The position numbers and the translations under genes are program-made. A model generated the notes under the pieces. The model ran no database searches, was not told the origin of the DNA, and saw only the letters and a list, made by a program, of their open reading frames with translations. Positions 1 to 7,847 of a DNA stretch of 42,411 nt are shown one piece after another; position 1 is the first letter of the stretch, and each line of letters starts with the position of its first letter. The stretch is from Shewanella surugensis. Lineage in GTDB: Bacteria > Pseudomonadota > Gammaproteobacteria > Enterobacterales > Shewanellaceae. The DNA lies in assembly GCF_023284005.1 (NCBI RefSeq), contig NZ_JAKIKS010000043.1:1-42411 (forward strand). The letters are read 5' to 3'.

Positions 1-11
1 TCATTTTTAGT

Positions 12-76
12 CATTGCGATGTTCCTTTTGTTAATTGTTGATCGGCCAAGATCAATTAACAGGTTACATCGCAATG
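12..76. repeat. Imperfect inverted repeat (hairpin) at the left edge
   Basis: An 11-base arm at 12-22 (CATTGCGATGT) is perfectly complementary to 66-76, and a second inner arm at 29-37 (TGTTAATTG) pairs with 53-61, so the whole 65 bases can fold into a long interrupted hairpin. There is no T-tract, so it is not a standard terminator. It lies 110 bases outside the IS982 left end. It could be a small non-autonomous element or the 3' hairpin of a gene beyond the window. Nothing else is recognisable in 1-187. Confidence 0.5.
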
Positions 77-187
77 CTTTATCCTCATACACCAGAAACG
101 ACTATAGCTCTTACTTGAGTATGCTTCCCCCTCATCATTTCATTTTCCTAATGATTACAAATCAATAAAATATCCTCTAAAAACTAA

Positions 188-1189
188 ACCCTAAGTAACC
201 TGAACTCGGGATAAGAAATTGAACTAATAGCCCTCTTTGTGATCAGATCTTTCGACCAAGATTAATCAATCACGCAGAGGGCATATGGATAAGTTAGTAG
301 ATATATTTTGTGATGTCGATGATTTTTGTACTATTTTTATTCCACAGTGGGAGCAACAATGTCTAACGGATGGAACGCGTAAACGTAAGCGTTCTGGTAG
401 GATGACAATGAGTGAAATCATGACGATTATCATTGCCTTCCATACTTCCCATCATCGAGATTTTAAAAACTTCTACACAGGATATTTAGCGCGTTTCTTT
501 AAATCAGAATTTCCCAATTTGCTGAGCTATACCCGATTCCTTGAAGTCATGCCTAACACTGTTATACCGCTCTGTAGCTACTTTTCATCCTTAAAAAGTG
601 AGGCAACAGGCATAGAGTTTATTGATTCAACGAGTATTAAAGTCTGTCATAATTTACGAATACCAAGACATAAGACCTTATCAGGCTTAGCGAGTCGAGG
701 AAAAGGCACCATGGGATGGTTTTATGGGTTTAAACTTCACCTCATAGTCAATCATCAGGGGGGTTGCCGCAAAAATCACGCCTGCAAATGTACATGATAC
801 TAAGCCAGTCAAAGAAATGGTTGTTAATTCAATGGATAAACTCTATGCTGATAAAGGTTACATCAGCAAAGCATTAGCCAGTGAGTTACTCGAACGGGGT
901 GTGAGTATCGTGAATAATGTCCGTAAAAATATGAAAGCCAAAGCGTTATCATTATGGGATAGAGAGATGTTATCTAGGCGGTTTATCATAGAAACAATCA
1001 ACGACCAGTTAAAAAACATCTCACAAATAGAGCATACTAGACACCGAAGTGTGCATGGTTTCATGCTCAATATAATAGGCGGTTTAGTGGCTTATCAACT
1101 CAAAGAGAGAAAGCCACAACTTAATATAACATCAGCTGAATTCAACGCGATGGCAGTGATGCGTTAAACCGATCTGAGGTTAAGTAAGT
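188..1189 (+). mobile_element. IS982-family insertion sequence, about 1.0 kb
   Basis: One transposase reading frame of IS982 type is flanked by imperfect terminal inverted repeats. The left end (188-210) begins ACCCTAAGTAACCTGAACTC. The reverse complement of the right end, read from 1189, begins ACTTACTTAACCTCAGATC. They share the TAACCT core and most flanking bases. The length of about 1 kb is normal for the family. I could not identify a convincing target duplication by eye. The transposase is frameshifted, so the copy is probably not autonomous unless slippage restores the frame. Confidence 0.75.
285..1167 (+). pseudogene. IS982-family transposase, frameshifted in a run of six G
   Basis: The first part (285 to about 763) starts MDKLVDIFCDVDDFC and carries the conserved IEFIDSTSIKVCHN block and the GWFYGFKLHL block of IS982 transposases (DDE-type). 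After codon Q158 the frame is lost within the six-G run at 758-763. Reading one base further restores the rest from VAAKITPANVHD, through KLYADKGYI (second catalytic Asp region) and RRFIIETINDQLKN (catalytic Glu region), to the stop at 1165-1167. Joined, the two parts give about 294 residues, the usual family length. A GAGGG ribosome site precedes the ATG. Five or eight G would keep one frame, so one base was gained or two lost. This could also be a sequencing or assembly error in a homopolymer. Confidence 0.8.
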
Positions 1190-1338
1190 TACCCACTCAA
1201 GTAATCATTGTCAGCATTTGTCACTTCCCTTATGTGATCTACACTCATAGAAGATCCAAATTAAAAAACAGTTCCAGCTCAATAATCCATTGTATTTATC
1301 TAATACTAGAACAACACATTCTCTAAAAGGGACTTTTT

Positions 1339-2610
1339 ATGACTGTAAGATTAAACACTCATCAACGTGTGTTATTTTTATGCAGTTTAGGGGGGCTATT
1401 AGAATTTTATGATTTTATTATCTCTGCATTATTAGCCAGTTATATTGCGAGTATTTTTTTCCCAACCGAGACCGAAATCAATGGATTGTTAGCGGCTTTT
1501 GCTACCTTTGCCGTCGGTTATTTAGCGAGACCTTTGGGCGGTATTATTTTTGGTCATTTTGGTGATGTTTATGGCCGAAAACGTACTTTTACCTTTTCAA
1601 TTCTGATGATGGCCCTCGCCACATTCTGTATTGGGCTGATCCCAAATTATACGACACTAGGCATTACCGCGCCGATTTTACTTATTTTTTTTAAGATTAT
1701 ACAAGGGATCTCAATTGGAGGAGAAATACCAGGAGCTATCACTTACATTAGCGAGTTTTTTCCTAAAAAGAAGGGCTTAGCAACAGGTGTTGTTTTCTGC
1801 TTTCTCATTAGTGGAATAAGCATGGGCTATCTTGTACAAGCAAGTCTCATCAGTTTATATACTGACGAACAAATTACTGCTTGGGCATGGCGATTGCCTT
1901 TTTTCTTAGGCGGTATTTTTGGTATTATTGCCTTCTACCTAAGAAAGAAACTGATCGAAATTCCACAATTCATTCCTTATCTGGATCCTAACCAACCTTT
2001 TCCCATTCTAGAAGTGCTTAATAAACAATGGAGAGTCTTTATATTGACCACTATTATCACAGGGCTAGGAGCGATAGTCATTGTTAGTTTATTTACTTTT
2101 CTCCCCGCTTACCTCACCAAAATCCTCCATTACACACTGAATGATATGATTTGGATGAGTGCGTCTGCTGTTTTTATCGCAGCATTGAGCTGTATTTTGT
2201 TCGGCTGGTTATCTGATAAAGTACGTCGTATCAATCTATTACTATTGTTAATCGTCGCGGTGTTTATTCTAGCGACCCCTATTTTTTATATTTATACTGA
2301 ACATTTCCTTTTATACCCACTTTCACTTGCTCTTAGCGCCCTGCTTGTCGGACTCAGCTGGGGCAATATTCCCGCCATCTTATCAGAATCTTTCCCTAGC
2401 AATATTCGCTATTCAGGCATTGGGTTATCTTATAACGTAGGTTTTGGCATTGTTGGCGGTCTTACTCCTTTGATACTCATTAGTAGCATAAAATGGAGTG
2501 AGTCAACCATGGCACCTGCTTATGTATTAATGCTCGCATCAGTACTCAGTTTATTAACGCTTGTTTGTTTTAAAAAAAACCTTTCAATGTTCAGTGATAA
2601 AGGAGTCTAA
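1339..2610 (+). CDS. MFS transporter, metabolite:H+ symporter (MHS) type
   Basis: This 423-residue protein is hydrophobic throughout, with about twelve membrane segments, and sits in the inner membrane as a proton-coupled importer of a small organic acid or betaine-like solute (family knowledge; the substrate cannot be read). The N-terminal LEFYDF stretch and GHFGDVYGRKRTF, the loop 2-3 signature of the superfamily (GxxxDxxGRK), are clear. GEIPGAITYISEFFP in the middle is typical of the MHS/ProP branch, and loop 8-9 repeats the signature as GWLSDKVRR. An AAAGGGA ribosome site lies 8 bases before the ATG. It follows the IS982 copy by 150 bases and precedes a decayed partial copy of a similar gene. 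No neighbour obviously shares its pathway, although the aminotransferase at 4257-5582 could act on what it imports. Confidence 0.85.
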   Translation: MTVRLNTHQRVLFLCSLGGLLEFYDFIISALLASYIASIFFPTETEINGLLAAFATFAVGYLARPLGGIIFGHFGDVYGRKRTFTFSILMMALATFCIGLIPNYTTLGITAPILLIFFKIIQGISIGGEIPGAITYISEFFPKKKGLATGVVFCFLISGISMGYLVQASLISLYTDEQITAWAWRLPFFLGGIFGIIAFYLRKKLIEIPQFIPYLDPNQPFPILEVLNKQWRVFILTTIITGLGAIVIVSLFTFLPAYLTKILHYTLNDMIWMSASAVFIAALSCILFGWLSDKVRRINLLLLLIVAVFILATPIFYIYTEHFLLYPLSLALSALLVGLSWGNIPAILSESFPSNIRYSGIGLSYNVGFGIVGGLTPLILISSIKWSESTMAPAYVLMLASVLSLLTLVCFKKNLSMFSDKGV

Positions 2611-2636
2611 TAAAGAAACCCCATATATGGATCTAA

Positions 2637-2735
2637 TTACTTTGCAGTCTAGAAGGCTTACTTGAATTTTATGATTTTTGCACTATTAACGAGCGAAATA
2701 CCTCAGGTATTTTTTCCTATCAAAGCACTACCCTC
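2637..2735 (+). pseudogene. Decayed 5' fragment of a second MFS transporter gene
   Basis: Starting at 2637, the reading LLCSLEGLLEFYDF closely matches LFLCSLGGLLEFYDF at the start of the intact transporter (1339-2610). At the DNA level the two stretches share GAATTTTATGATTTT and the flanking codons. Similarity continues loosely to a GGTATTTTTTCCTA stretch, equivalent to the SIFFP part, and then fades. There is no start codon in the right place and stops follow. It lies directly downstream of the intact gene, so it is a broken tandem duplicate or the remnant of a related transporter. Confidence 0.55.
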
Positions 2736-2881
2736 CATTGCAATTGACCTTATCCGCTTGGAGACAGGTTCATTTACTCTTTAAAAAGCATAGAATGTAG
2801 GTAGCGATATCAGGGTTGGTAGTGACTACTGTTACACCCACAGCAATATTACTTATTTTTAAGTATCGTGATCTAAACTCT

Positions 2882-3271
2882 TTAGACTTCATCGTATTCG
2901 AAGACAGCATGACGCATCTCGTCACGGGTCATTATTGGTTCATATTGAATAGCTTCAACTTTGAGAGAATGGAAGAAACTCTCAGCAACAGCGTTGTCCC
3001 AACAGTTTCCTTTTCGGCTCATGCTATCAAATATGGTCTTGATTGCAGCTGGTTCTTGATCATCTATCAGCTCTCGTTGAATACGAATGGCACCATAACG
3101 CTCTTTACTGTCATCAAAAATTTGCTTTATTTTCACATCTCTATAATCGCGATTAAGCATTCTATTGCTAGGATCTTGAGCATAATGACGCCAGTGATAA
3201 TACCCACTTCGTGATACTCGAAGCACCCGCGCCATACGTTTCGTTGAGAAACAATGTTGGTGCTCAAGCAT
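2882..3271 (-). pseudogene. IS3-family OrfB transposase with its catalytic core deleted
   Basis: The N-terminal part (LEHQHCFSTKRMARVL, SRSGYYHWR, ERYGAIRIQREL) is the usual HTH_21-like region of IS3 OrfB. It jumps directly from RELIDDQEPAAIKTIFD to SMSRKGNCWDNAVAESFF, which is the last third of the DDE integrase core around the catalytic Glu. About 130-150 residues holding both catalytic Asp are missing, compared with a normal OrfB of about 280 residues. The C-terminus is also cut after FEYDEV, where IS3 proteins usually run on with YNxxRRH. In the -1 frame, upstream sequence (KKGGHLLREESKIARFEF) connects back to the A6G slip site at 3319-3325. Confidence 0.75.
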
Positions 3272-3285
3272 GAATTCAAAACGAG

Positions 3286-3570
3286 CTATTTTTGATTCTT
3301 CGCGAAGTAGGTGTCCGCCTTTTTTAAGATAGCTTAAACGTCTGCTTGCTCCGAAAGCTGACGTTTAAGCTTAGCAACTTCGGCGGCAAGCTCGGCTTCC
3401 CTCTGGCTAGTGCTTGCTTTCTTGGTTGTTTTTGCACGCCAGCTATAGATTTGTGATTCATGAATACCCAGCTCTTTTGCGGCTTTGGAAACCCCATTTC
3501 TTTCAGCTAAAGCAAGTGCTTCTTTCTTGAACTCATCTGTGTGTATTTTGCGTATTTTCTTTGTCATCAT
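3286..3570 (-). pseudogene. IS3-family OrfA (helix-turn-helix protein) with premature stop
   Basis: The start MMTKKIRKIHTDEFKKEALA and the helix-turn-helix GVSKAAKELGIHESQIYSWR, followed by a leucine-zipper-like region KLKRQLSEQAD, are those of IS3-group OrfA. It normally binds the element's ends and supplies the first part of the frameshifted OrfAB transposase. The frame hits TAA at 3334-3336 after 78 residues. If that stop is read through, the same frame continues AILKKADTYFAKNQK, the expected OrfA tail, and stops at 3286-3288. The TAA is therefore a nonsense change in a gene that should be about 94 residues. It lies upstream of the slip site, so it would also block OrfAB. Confidence 0.75.
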
Positions 3571-3634
3571 ATCATACCTCGGTTAGTGATTTTACTCACT
3601 TAGCCGAGTGTCCGAAAATACTGCTAGGGATCAG

Positions 3635-4183
3635 TTATTTAAAAGGTAAATCCAAGGGATCACTGGGTAGCATTTCAAAACAATTCAATGTCATTGCAAC
3701 GTAGCTATAATAGCCAAAAATACCGATCAACTCGACCAACGAAGACTCCCCAAAAACGGCTAACGCCTCTTGATACAACGGCGTCCCAAGACGCTTAGTG
3801 TGGTATAACGTTTGGCCAACGTGATAAATAAGACGTTCTTCGTCATGTTCAAAAGTAGGCTCATTACCCTTTCTTATTGCCTCAATAACATGGACATTCA
3901 ATCCTTCAGCTTCAGCAATTGGGGCATGAATAAGCCATTCAGCTTGAGATTGCCACCAAGCCGCTGTGACTAATATAGCCAATTCTGATAATCGCCTCGG
4001 TAATTGGGTATGATATCGGCAAAATGCACCAAGTTTTTGACTATGCTGTGCTAGTTCAGGACTGTGAAGCCAAGCAAGAAAAGGCCCTTTAATATCACCT
4101 CTTCCCGCTTTAATTTCATCTAATATCTCCCTTTGTTGTACACTCATACTTGCTTCATTAAATAAACTTAAGCGGGATTTCAT
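3635..4183 (-). CDS. Carboxymuconolactone-decarboxylase-family protein (AhpD-like fold)
   Basis: This protein of about 182 residues is probably soluble and all-helical. The pattern LPRRLSELAILVTAAWWQSQAEWLIHAPIAEAEG, followed by IEAIRKG and YHVGQTLYHTKRLG, is that of CMD-family proteins. The AhpD-type CxxC pair is absent. The W-x-x-H variant seen here belongs to the decarboxylase-like branch, whose members often act on small oxidised carbon acids (family knowledge; the reaction is unknown). I chose the ATG at 4183 because GAG lies 9 bases upstream; an ATG at 4192 has no ribosome site. It is downstream of the aminotransferase on the same strand (73-base gap), so the two may be one catabolic unit. 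The IS3 remnant abuts its stop codon. Confidence 0.75.
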   Translation of the reverse strand: MKSRLSLFNEASMSVQQREILDEIKAGRGDIKGPFLAWLHSPELAQHSQKLGAFCRYHTQLPRRLSELAILVTAAWWQSQAEWLIHAPIAEAEGLNVHVIEAIRKGNEPTFEHDEERLIYHVGQTLYHTKRLGTPLYQEALAVFGESSLVELIGIFGYYSYVAMTLNCFEMLPSDPLDLPFK

Positions 4184-4256
4184 TAGCATCATCTCTTTAT
4201 CTAAACGTATTAAAACAACCTCTCAAACTCAGTCGAAAAAGAAGACAAGTACAGCC

Positions 4257-5582
4257 CTATTCTTTCATCACCTGATAAAAAGTCTCTTTAAGCTTCTCTA
4301 TAATCATATCAATATGCTCATCTTCAATAATAAAGGGAGGTGCTAATAAAATATGATCGCCTTGTCTTCCGTCAATCGTTCCTCCCATGGGATAACACAT
4401 TAACCCATTTTGCATGGCAATTTGTTTTATACGCGCATGCATTTTCAATTGAGGATCAAAAGGTAATTTCATCTCTTTATTGGCCACCAGCTCCATCCCT
4501 AAAAATAACCCTCGACCCCGAATATCCCCAACATAAGGATGTTCGGCAAACGTCTCTGTTAACGCGTGTTGTAAACGCATGCCTTGTCGTTGAACATGCG
4601 TTAATAAATCTCTTTTTTCTATCGTTTGTTGCACCGCTAGCGCACCGGCACAAGCCATCGCATGACCAATATAGGTATGCCCATGTTGAAAAAAGCCACT
4701 GCCTTGTTCTATACACTGATATATAGTATCGCTGACCAGCGTTGCACCAATAGGCTGATACCCTGCACCGAGTCCCTTAGCAATACATAAAAGATCGGGG
4801 CTAACCCCCTCATGCTCAGCGGCAAATAAATGTCCTGTACGGCCCATACCACACATCACCTCATCAAGAATAAGTAAGATGTCGTAACGATCACAAATGT
4901 CTCTCACCCCTTTAAAGTAATGTTCTACTGCAGGTACAGCTCCCATCGTTGCACCGACAATAGGCTCAGCGATAAATGCCATCACCTCGTCTTCACCCAG
5001 TTCAATGATTTTTTGTTCAAGTTCATTCAATAATCGCTGACAATATTGAGCCGTCGTTTCGCTATCTTCTTGAAAACGATAAGCATGACAGGGGCTCACA
5101 TGATGAGTTTCGAATAATAAAGGAGCAAAAGGCGCTCTGCGCCAAGCATTTCCCCCAGCGGCTAATGCGCCTAAGGTATTACCATGATAGCTTTGCCGCC
5201 GAGCAATAACATGACGACGCTGAGATTGACCACTTTCGACACAATATTGACGAGCCAATTTTAATGCCGATTCTACCGCTTCCGACCCCCCTGAAACAAA
5301 ATACACATAATCTAATCCTTTAGGTGAACGAGATGCAAGAAAGTCAGCCAGTTCCTCCATAGGCTCAGTCGTAAAAAAACCACTATGGGCATAACAAATC
5401 TTATCAGTCTGTAACTTTAACGCTTCGATAACCACAGGATCTGAATGCCCTAAACACGACACCGCCGCCCCCCCACAAGCATCAAGGTAATACTTCCCAT
5501 CACTATCAATAAGGTACACTCCCTCGCCCTTTACCGCAGTAGGGTATTGAGAACGTAAGTTTCGATGAAATACATGACTCAT
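4257..5582 (-). CDS. Class III (omega) PLP-dependent aminotransferase
   Basis: This cytosolic enzyme of 441 residues moves an amino group from an omega-amino acid or amine to a keto acid such as pyruvate. The fold-type I class III signature is complete: the N-terminal YLDACGGAAVSCLGHSDP, the PLP phosphate site VSGGSEAVESALKLAR, the LDEVMCGMGRTG block holding the cofactor-contacting Asp, and LLCIAKGLGAGYQPIGA with the Schiff-base Lys at about residue 269. HGHTYIGHAMACAGAL is also typical. The reading frame opens earlier with TTG (5609), but the ATG at 5582 has an AAGG site 10 bases upstream and starts the normal family N-terminus. The substrate cannot be assigned. Together with the CMD-like protein and the MFS transporter it may form a small catabolic island. 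Confidence 0.85.
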   Translation of the reverse strand: MSHVFHRNLRSQYPTAVKGEGVYLIDSDGKYYLDACGGAAVSCLGHSDPVVIEALKLQTDKICYAHSGFFTTEPMEELADFLASRSPKGLDYVYFVSGGSEAVESALKLARQYCVESGQSQRRHVIARRQSYHGNTLGALAAGGNAWRRAPFAPLLFETHHVSPCHAYRFQEDSETTAQYCQRLLNELEQKIIELGEDEVMAFIAEPIVGATMGAVPAVEHYFKGVRDICDRYDILLILDEVMCGMGRTGHLFAAEHEGVSPDLLCIAKGLGAGYQPIGATLVSDTIYQCIEQGSGFFQHGHTYIGHAMACAGALAVQQTIEKRDLLTHVQRQGMRLQHALTETFAEHPYVGDIRGRGLFLGMELVANKEMKLPFDPQLKMHARIKQIAMQNGLMCYPMGGTIDGRQGDHILLAPPFIIEDEHIDMIIEKLKETFYQVMKE

Positions 5583-6072
5583 AATCGATAGGCCTTTTTT
5601 ATTAAGCAAGCTTCACAGTGTTTATGCTCTATGATTATTCTTAATCTTTTACCTATTTATCATTGAATCAAGATCATAAGAATAAACATTCTTTGTGGGT
5701 AAAAAGCTAAAAATTGAATACATAAGATACATTCCAATAAACTTGAACATAAAGTTAAACTGAAATTGATTCAATGACTTTCTGACCAACACCTACGGGG
5801 CACTCTATAAACAACAATTAACACATTAATTAAAATCAATAATCAATCAAGTTGATATCAATTTAAACAAAAAAACAAACAATAAACCATATTCATCAAC
5901 CTTATTAACTGACTGCGATACCATGAGCAGTGGTCATTTTTATTTACTCTTTAAAAGTCATCCTTCGAAATAAAGTTCTCATTTCTTTCTATACTTTTAT
6001 AACTCTCATTATATTTCATTCACTTTATATCAAGCGTTTCATTATAAACCCATTAAGAATAAGGACATGTTC
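5583..6072. other. Divergent AT-rich intergenic region
   Basis: About 490 bases separate the minus-strand aminotransferase from the plus-strand sulfatase, so both promoters must lie here. It is strongly AT-rich, with small palindromes such as TTGATATCAA near 5850. I see no convincing -35/-10 pair, riboswitch or small gene. The ribosome site AAGGA at 6061-6065 serves the sulfatase. Confidence 0.4.
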
Positions 6073-7626
6073 ATGGATCTCAAACGGTTTCGATTAAGTC
6101 AGCATTATGCTATCCCTATCCTCACCACGCTAGGACTCATCTCCAGCAGCTTATTTGCCGCAGACAAACCCAATATTCTCGTCATTTGGGGAGATGACAT
6201 TGGTCAAACGAATGTCAGTGCCTATAGCTTTGGATTGATGGGATACAAAACCCCAAACATAGACCGTATTGCTAAAGATGGCATGATGTTCACTGATTAC
6301 TACGCAGAGCAATCTTGCACCGCAGGGCGCTCAACCTTTATCACGGGACAAACCGTATTGCGAACCGGATTAAGTAAAGTGGGTTTACCTGGCGCAGATG
6401 TAGGATTACAAGCCAAAGATGCCACCATTGCTGAAGTCCTTAAACCGTTAGGTTATGCCACAGGCCAATTTGGCAAAAATCATTTAGGTGACAAAGATGA
6501 ATTTTTACCTACAAACCATGGATTCGATGAGTTTCTAGGCAACTTGTATCACCTCAATGCAGAAGAAGAGCCGGAAAATAGCAACTACCCTAAAGATCCT
6601 GAATTTAAGAAAAAGTTTGGTCCACGGGGCGTCATAAAGTCATCGGCCAATGGCGATATTGTTGATACGGGTCCATTAACCAAAAAACGCATGGAAACCA
6701 TTGATGATGAAACCATATCAGCAGCCATCACCTTCATGGAAAAAAACGTTAAAGCCAATAAGCCCTTTTTCATTTGGTGGAATGCTACCAGAATGCATTT
6801 TCGTACTCACGTCAAACCTGAATATCAAGGGATCTCGGGGATCAGTAATTATGCTGATGGCATGATTGAACATGATAATCATGTCGGTCAACTCCTCGAT
6901 AAGGTCGATCAACTCGGCATAGAAGATAATACCATTGTCTTCTATTCTACCGACAATGGCCCCCACATGAACACTTGGCCAGATGCAGGATTAACGCCTT
7001 TTAGAGGCGAAAAAAATACCAACTGGGAAGGTGCTTATCGTGTCCCTGCCATGGTCAAATGGCCTGGAAAGATCAAAGCGGGTCAAATCTCCAATGAAAT
7101 CATGCATCACATGGACTGGCTACCCACCTTTGCCTCCGCTGCGGGTAACGACAATATTAAAGAGCAACTCCTTAAAGGCTATAAAGCTGATGGAAAAACC
7201 TTTAAAAATCATTTAGACGGTTATAACTTTTTGCCTTACCTCACAGGGAAAGAAGACAAAGGACGCCGAACAGAAATCTTTTACTTCACCGATGATGGTG
7301 ATTTATCCGCATTACGCTATAACAATTGGAAAGCGGTCTTTATGGAGCAAAGAGTCAACGGCACATTGCAGATCTGGGCAGAGCCTTTTGTGACCTTGCG
7401 CTTCCCTAAACTGTTTAATTTACGTATGGATCCCTATGAAACAGCCGATCGAACATCTAACACTTACTATGATTGGGTCATTGATCACGCCTACATGTTT
7501 GTCCCTGCACAAGCTTATGTCGCTAATTTCTTAAGCACCTTTAAAGAATATCCTCCAAGCCAAAAGGCCGCGAGCTTTAATTTAGAGCAAGTCATGAGCA
7601 TGCTTGAACTACCTGCTCAAAACTAG
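6073..7626 (+). CDS. Exported arylsulfatase (formylglycine type)
   Basis: The protein has about 517 residues. A signal peptide (LTTLGLISSSLFA, cut before ADKPN) sends it to the periplasm or outside. The sulfatase core begins KPNILVIWGDDIGQTN, which provides the paired metal-binding Asp. SCTAGRSTFITG carries the C-x-A-x-R motif; Cys about 82 would be converted to formylglycine, the nucleophile that removes sulfate esters. FGKNHLGD and FYSTDNGPH supply further metal and substrate residues. The C-terminal YFTDDGDLSALRYNNWKAVF is typical of bacterial arylsulfatases. I chose ATG 6073 over 6067 because AAGGA lies 7 bases before it. No formylglycine-generating enzyme or anSME maturase is in the window. 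The substrate (sulfated glycan or small ester) is unknown. It leads a plus-strand set with the cytochrome and phosphatase. Confidence 0.88.
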   Translation: MDLKRFRLSQHYAIPILTTLGLISSSLFAADKPNILVIWGDDIGQTNVSAYSFGLMGYKTPNIDRIAKDGMMFTDYYAEQSCTAGRSTFITGQTVLRTGLSKVGLPGADVGLQAKDATIAEVLKPLGYATGQFGKNHLGDKDEFLPTNHGFDEFLGNLYHLNAEEEPENSNYPKDPEFKKKFGPRGVIKSSANGDIVDTGPLTKKRMETIDDETISAAITFMEKNVKANKPFFIWWNATRMHFRTHVKPEYQGISGISNYADGMIEHDNHVGQLLDKVDQLGIEDNTIVFYSTDNGPHMNTWPDAGLTPFRGEKNTNWEGAYRVPAMVKWPGKIKAGQISNEIMHHMDWLPTFASAAGNDNIKEQLLKGYKADGKTFKNHLDGYNFLPYLTGKEDKGRRTEIFYFTDDGDLSALRYNNWKAVFMEQRVNGTLQIWAEPFVTLRFPKLFNLRMDPYETADRTSNTYYDWVIDHAYMFVPAQAYVANFLSTFKEYPPSQKAASFNLEQVMSMLELPAQN

Positions 7627-7667
7627 TGCTAATCTAGCGCCATAAACTGGGGGGACTGAATAAGTCA

Positions 7668-7706
7668 GTATCGAAAGAGTCATCATCATGGTGGCTCTTT
7701 TGATAC
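7668..7706. repeat. Stem-loop after the sulfatase gene
   Basis: GTATCGAAAGAG (7668-7679) pairs with CTCTTTTGATAC (7695-7706), 11 of 12 positions, around a 15-base loop. It lies 42 bases after the sulfatase stop. It lacks a following T-tract, so it may be an mRNA 3'-end stabiliser or an attenuating hairpin rather than a classical intrinsic terminator. Confidence 0.5.
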
Positions 7707-7847
7707 CCAAGCCAATAGAAGATGCGAGATCCTGCTGGATTAACTATCTACGAAATGAATCAATAAATCACTGGATTTTTATTAAAAAATAATGGATGTT
7801 AATAAAATGTAATTCACAATGTTAATAACAAAACCTCTATAATTCAA

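Larger units (their letters stand above)
2882..3633 (-). mobile_element. Remnant of an IS3-family element, internally deleted
   Basis: Minus-strand OrfA and OrfB fragments of an IS3-type element are joined across a slippery A6G heptamer, with A at 3320-3325 and G at 3319. The 5' end, read on the minus strand, probably starts near 3633 (TGATCCCTAGCAG), two bases from the stop codon of the neighbouring gene. The other end cannot be placed: OrfB stops at 2882 without its normal C-terminus. With the catalytic core deleted and a premature stop in OrfA, this copy cannot move itself. Confidence 0.8.

Noticed and set aside
2816..3214. Plus-strand 132-residue frame
   Set aside because: It is antisense to the IS3 OrfB remnant, whose protein motifs are unmistakable.
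4340..4726. Plus-strand 128-residue frame inside the aminotransferase gene
   Set aside because: The opposite strand carries the complete class III aminotransferase motifs; this frame has none.
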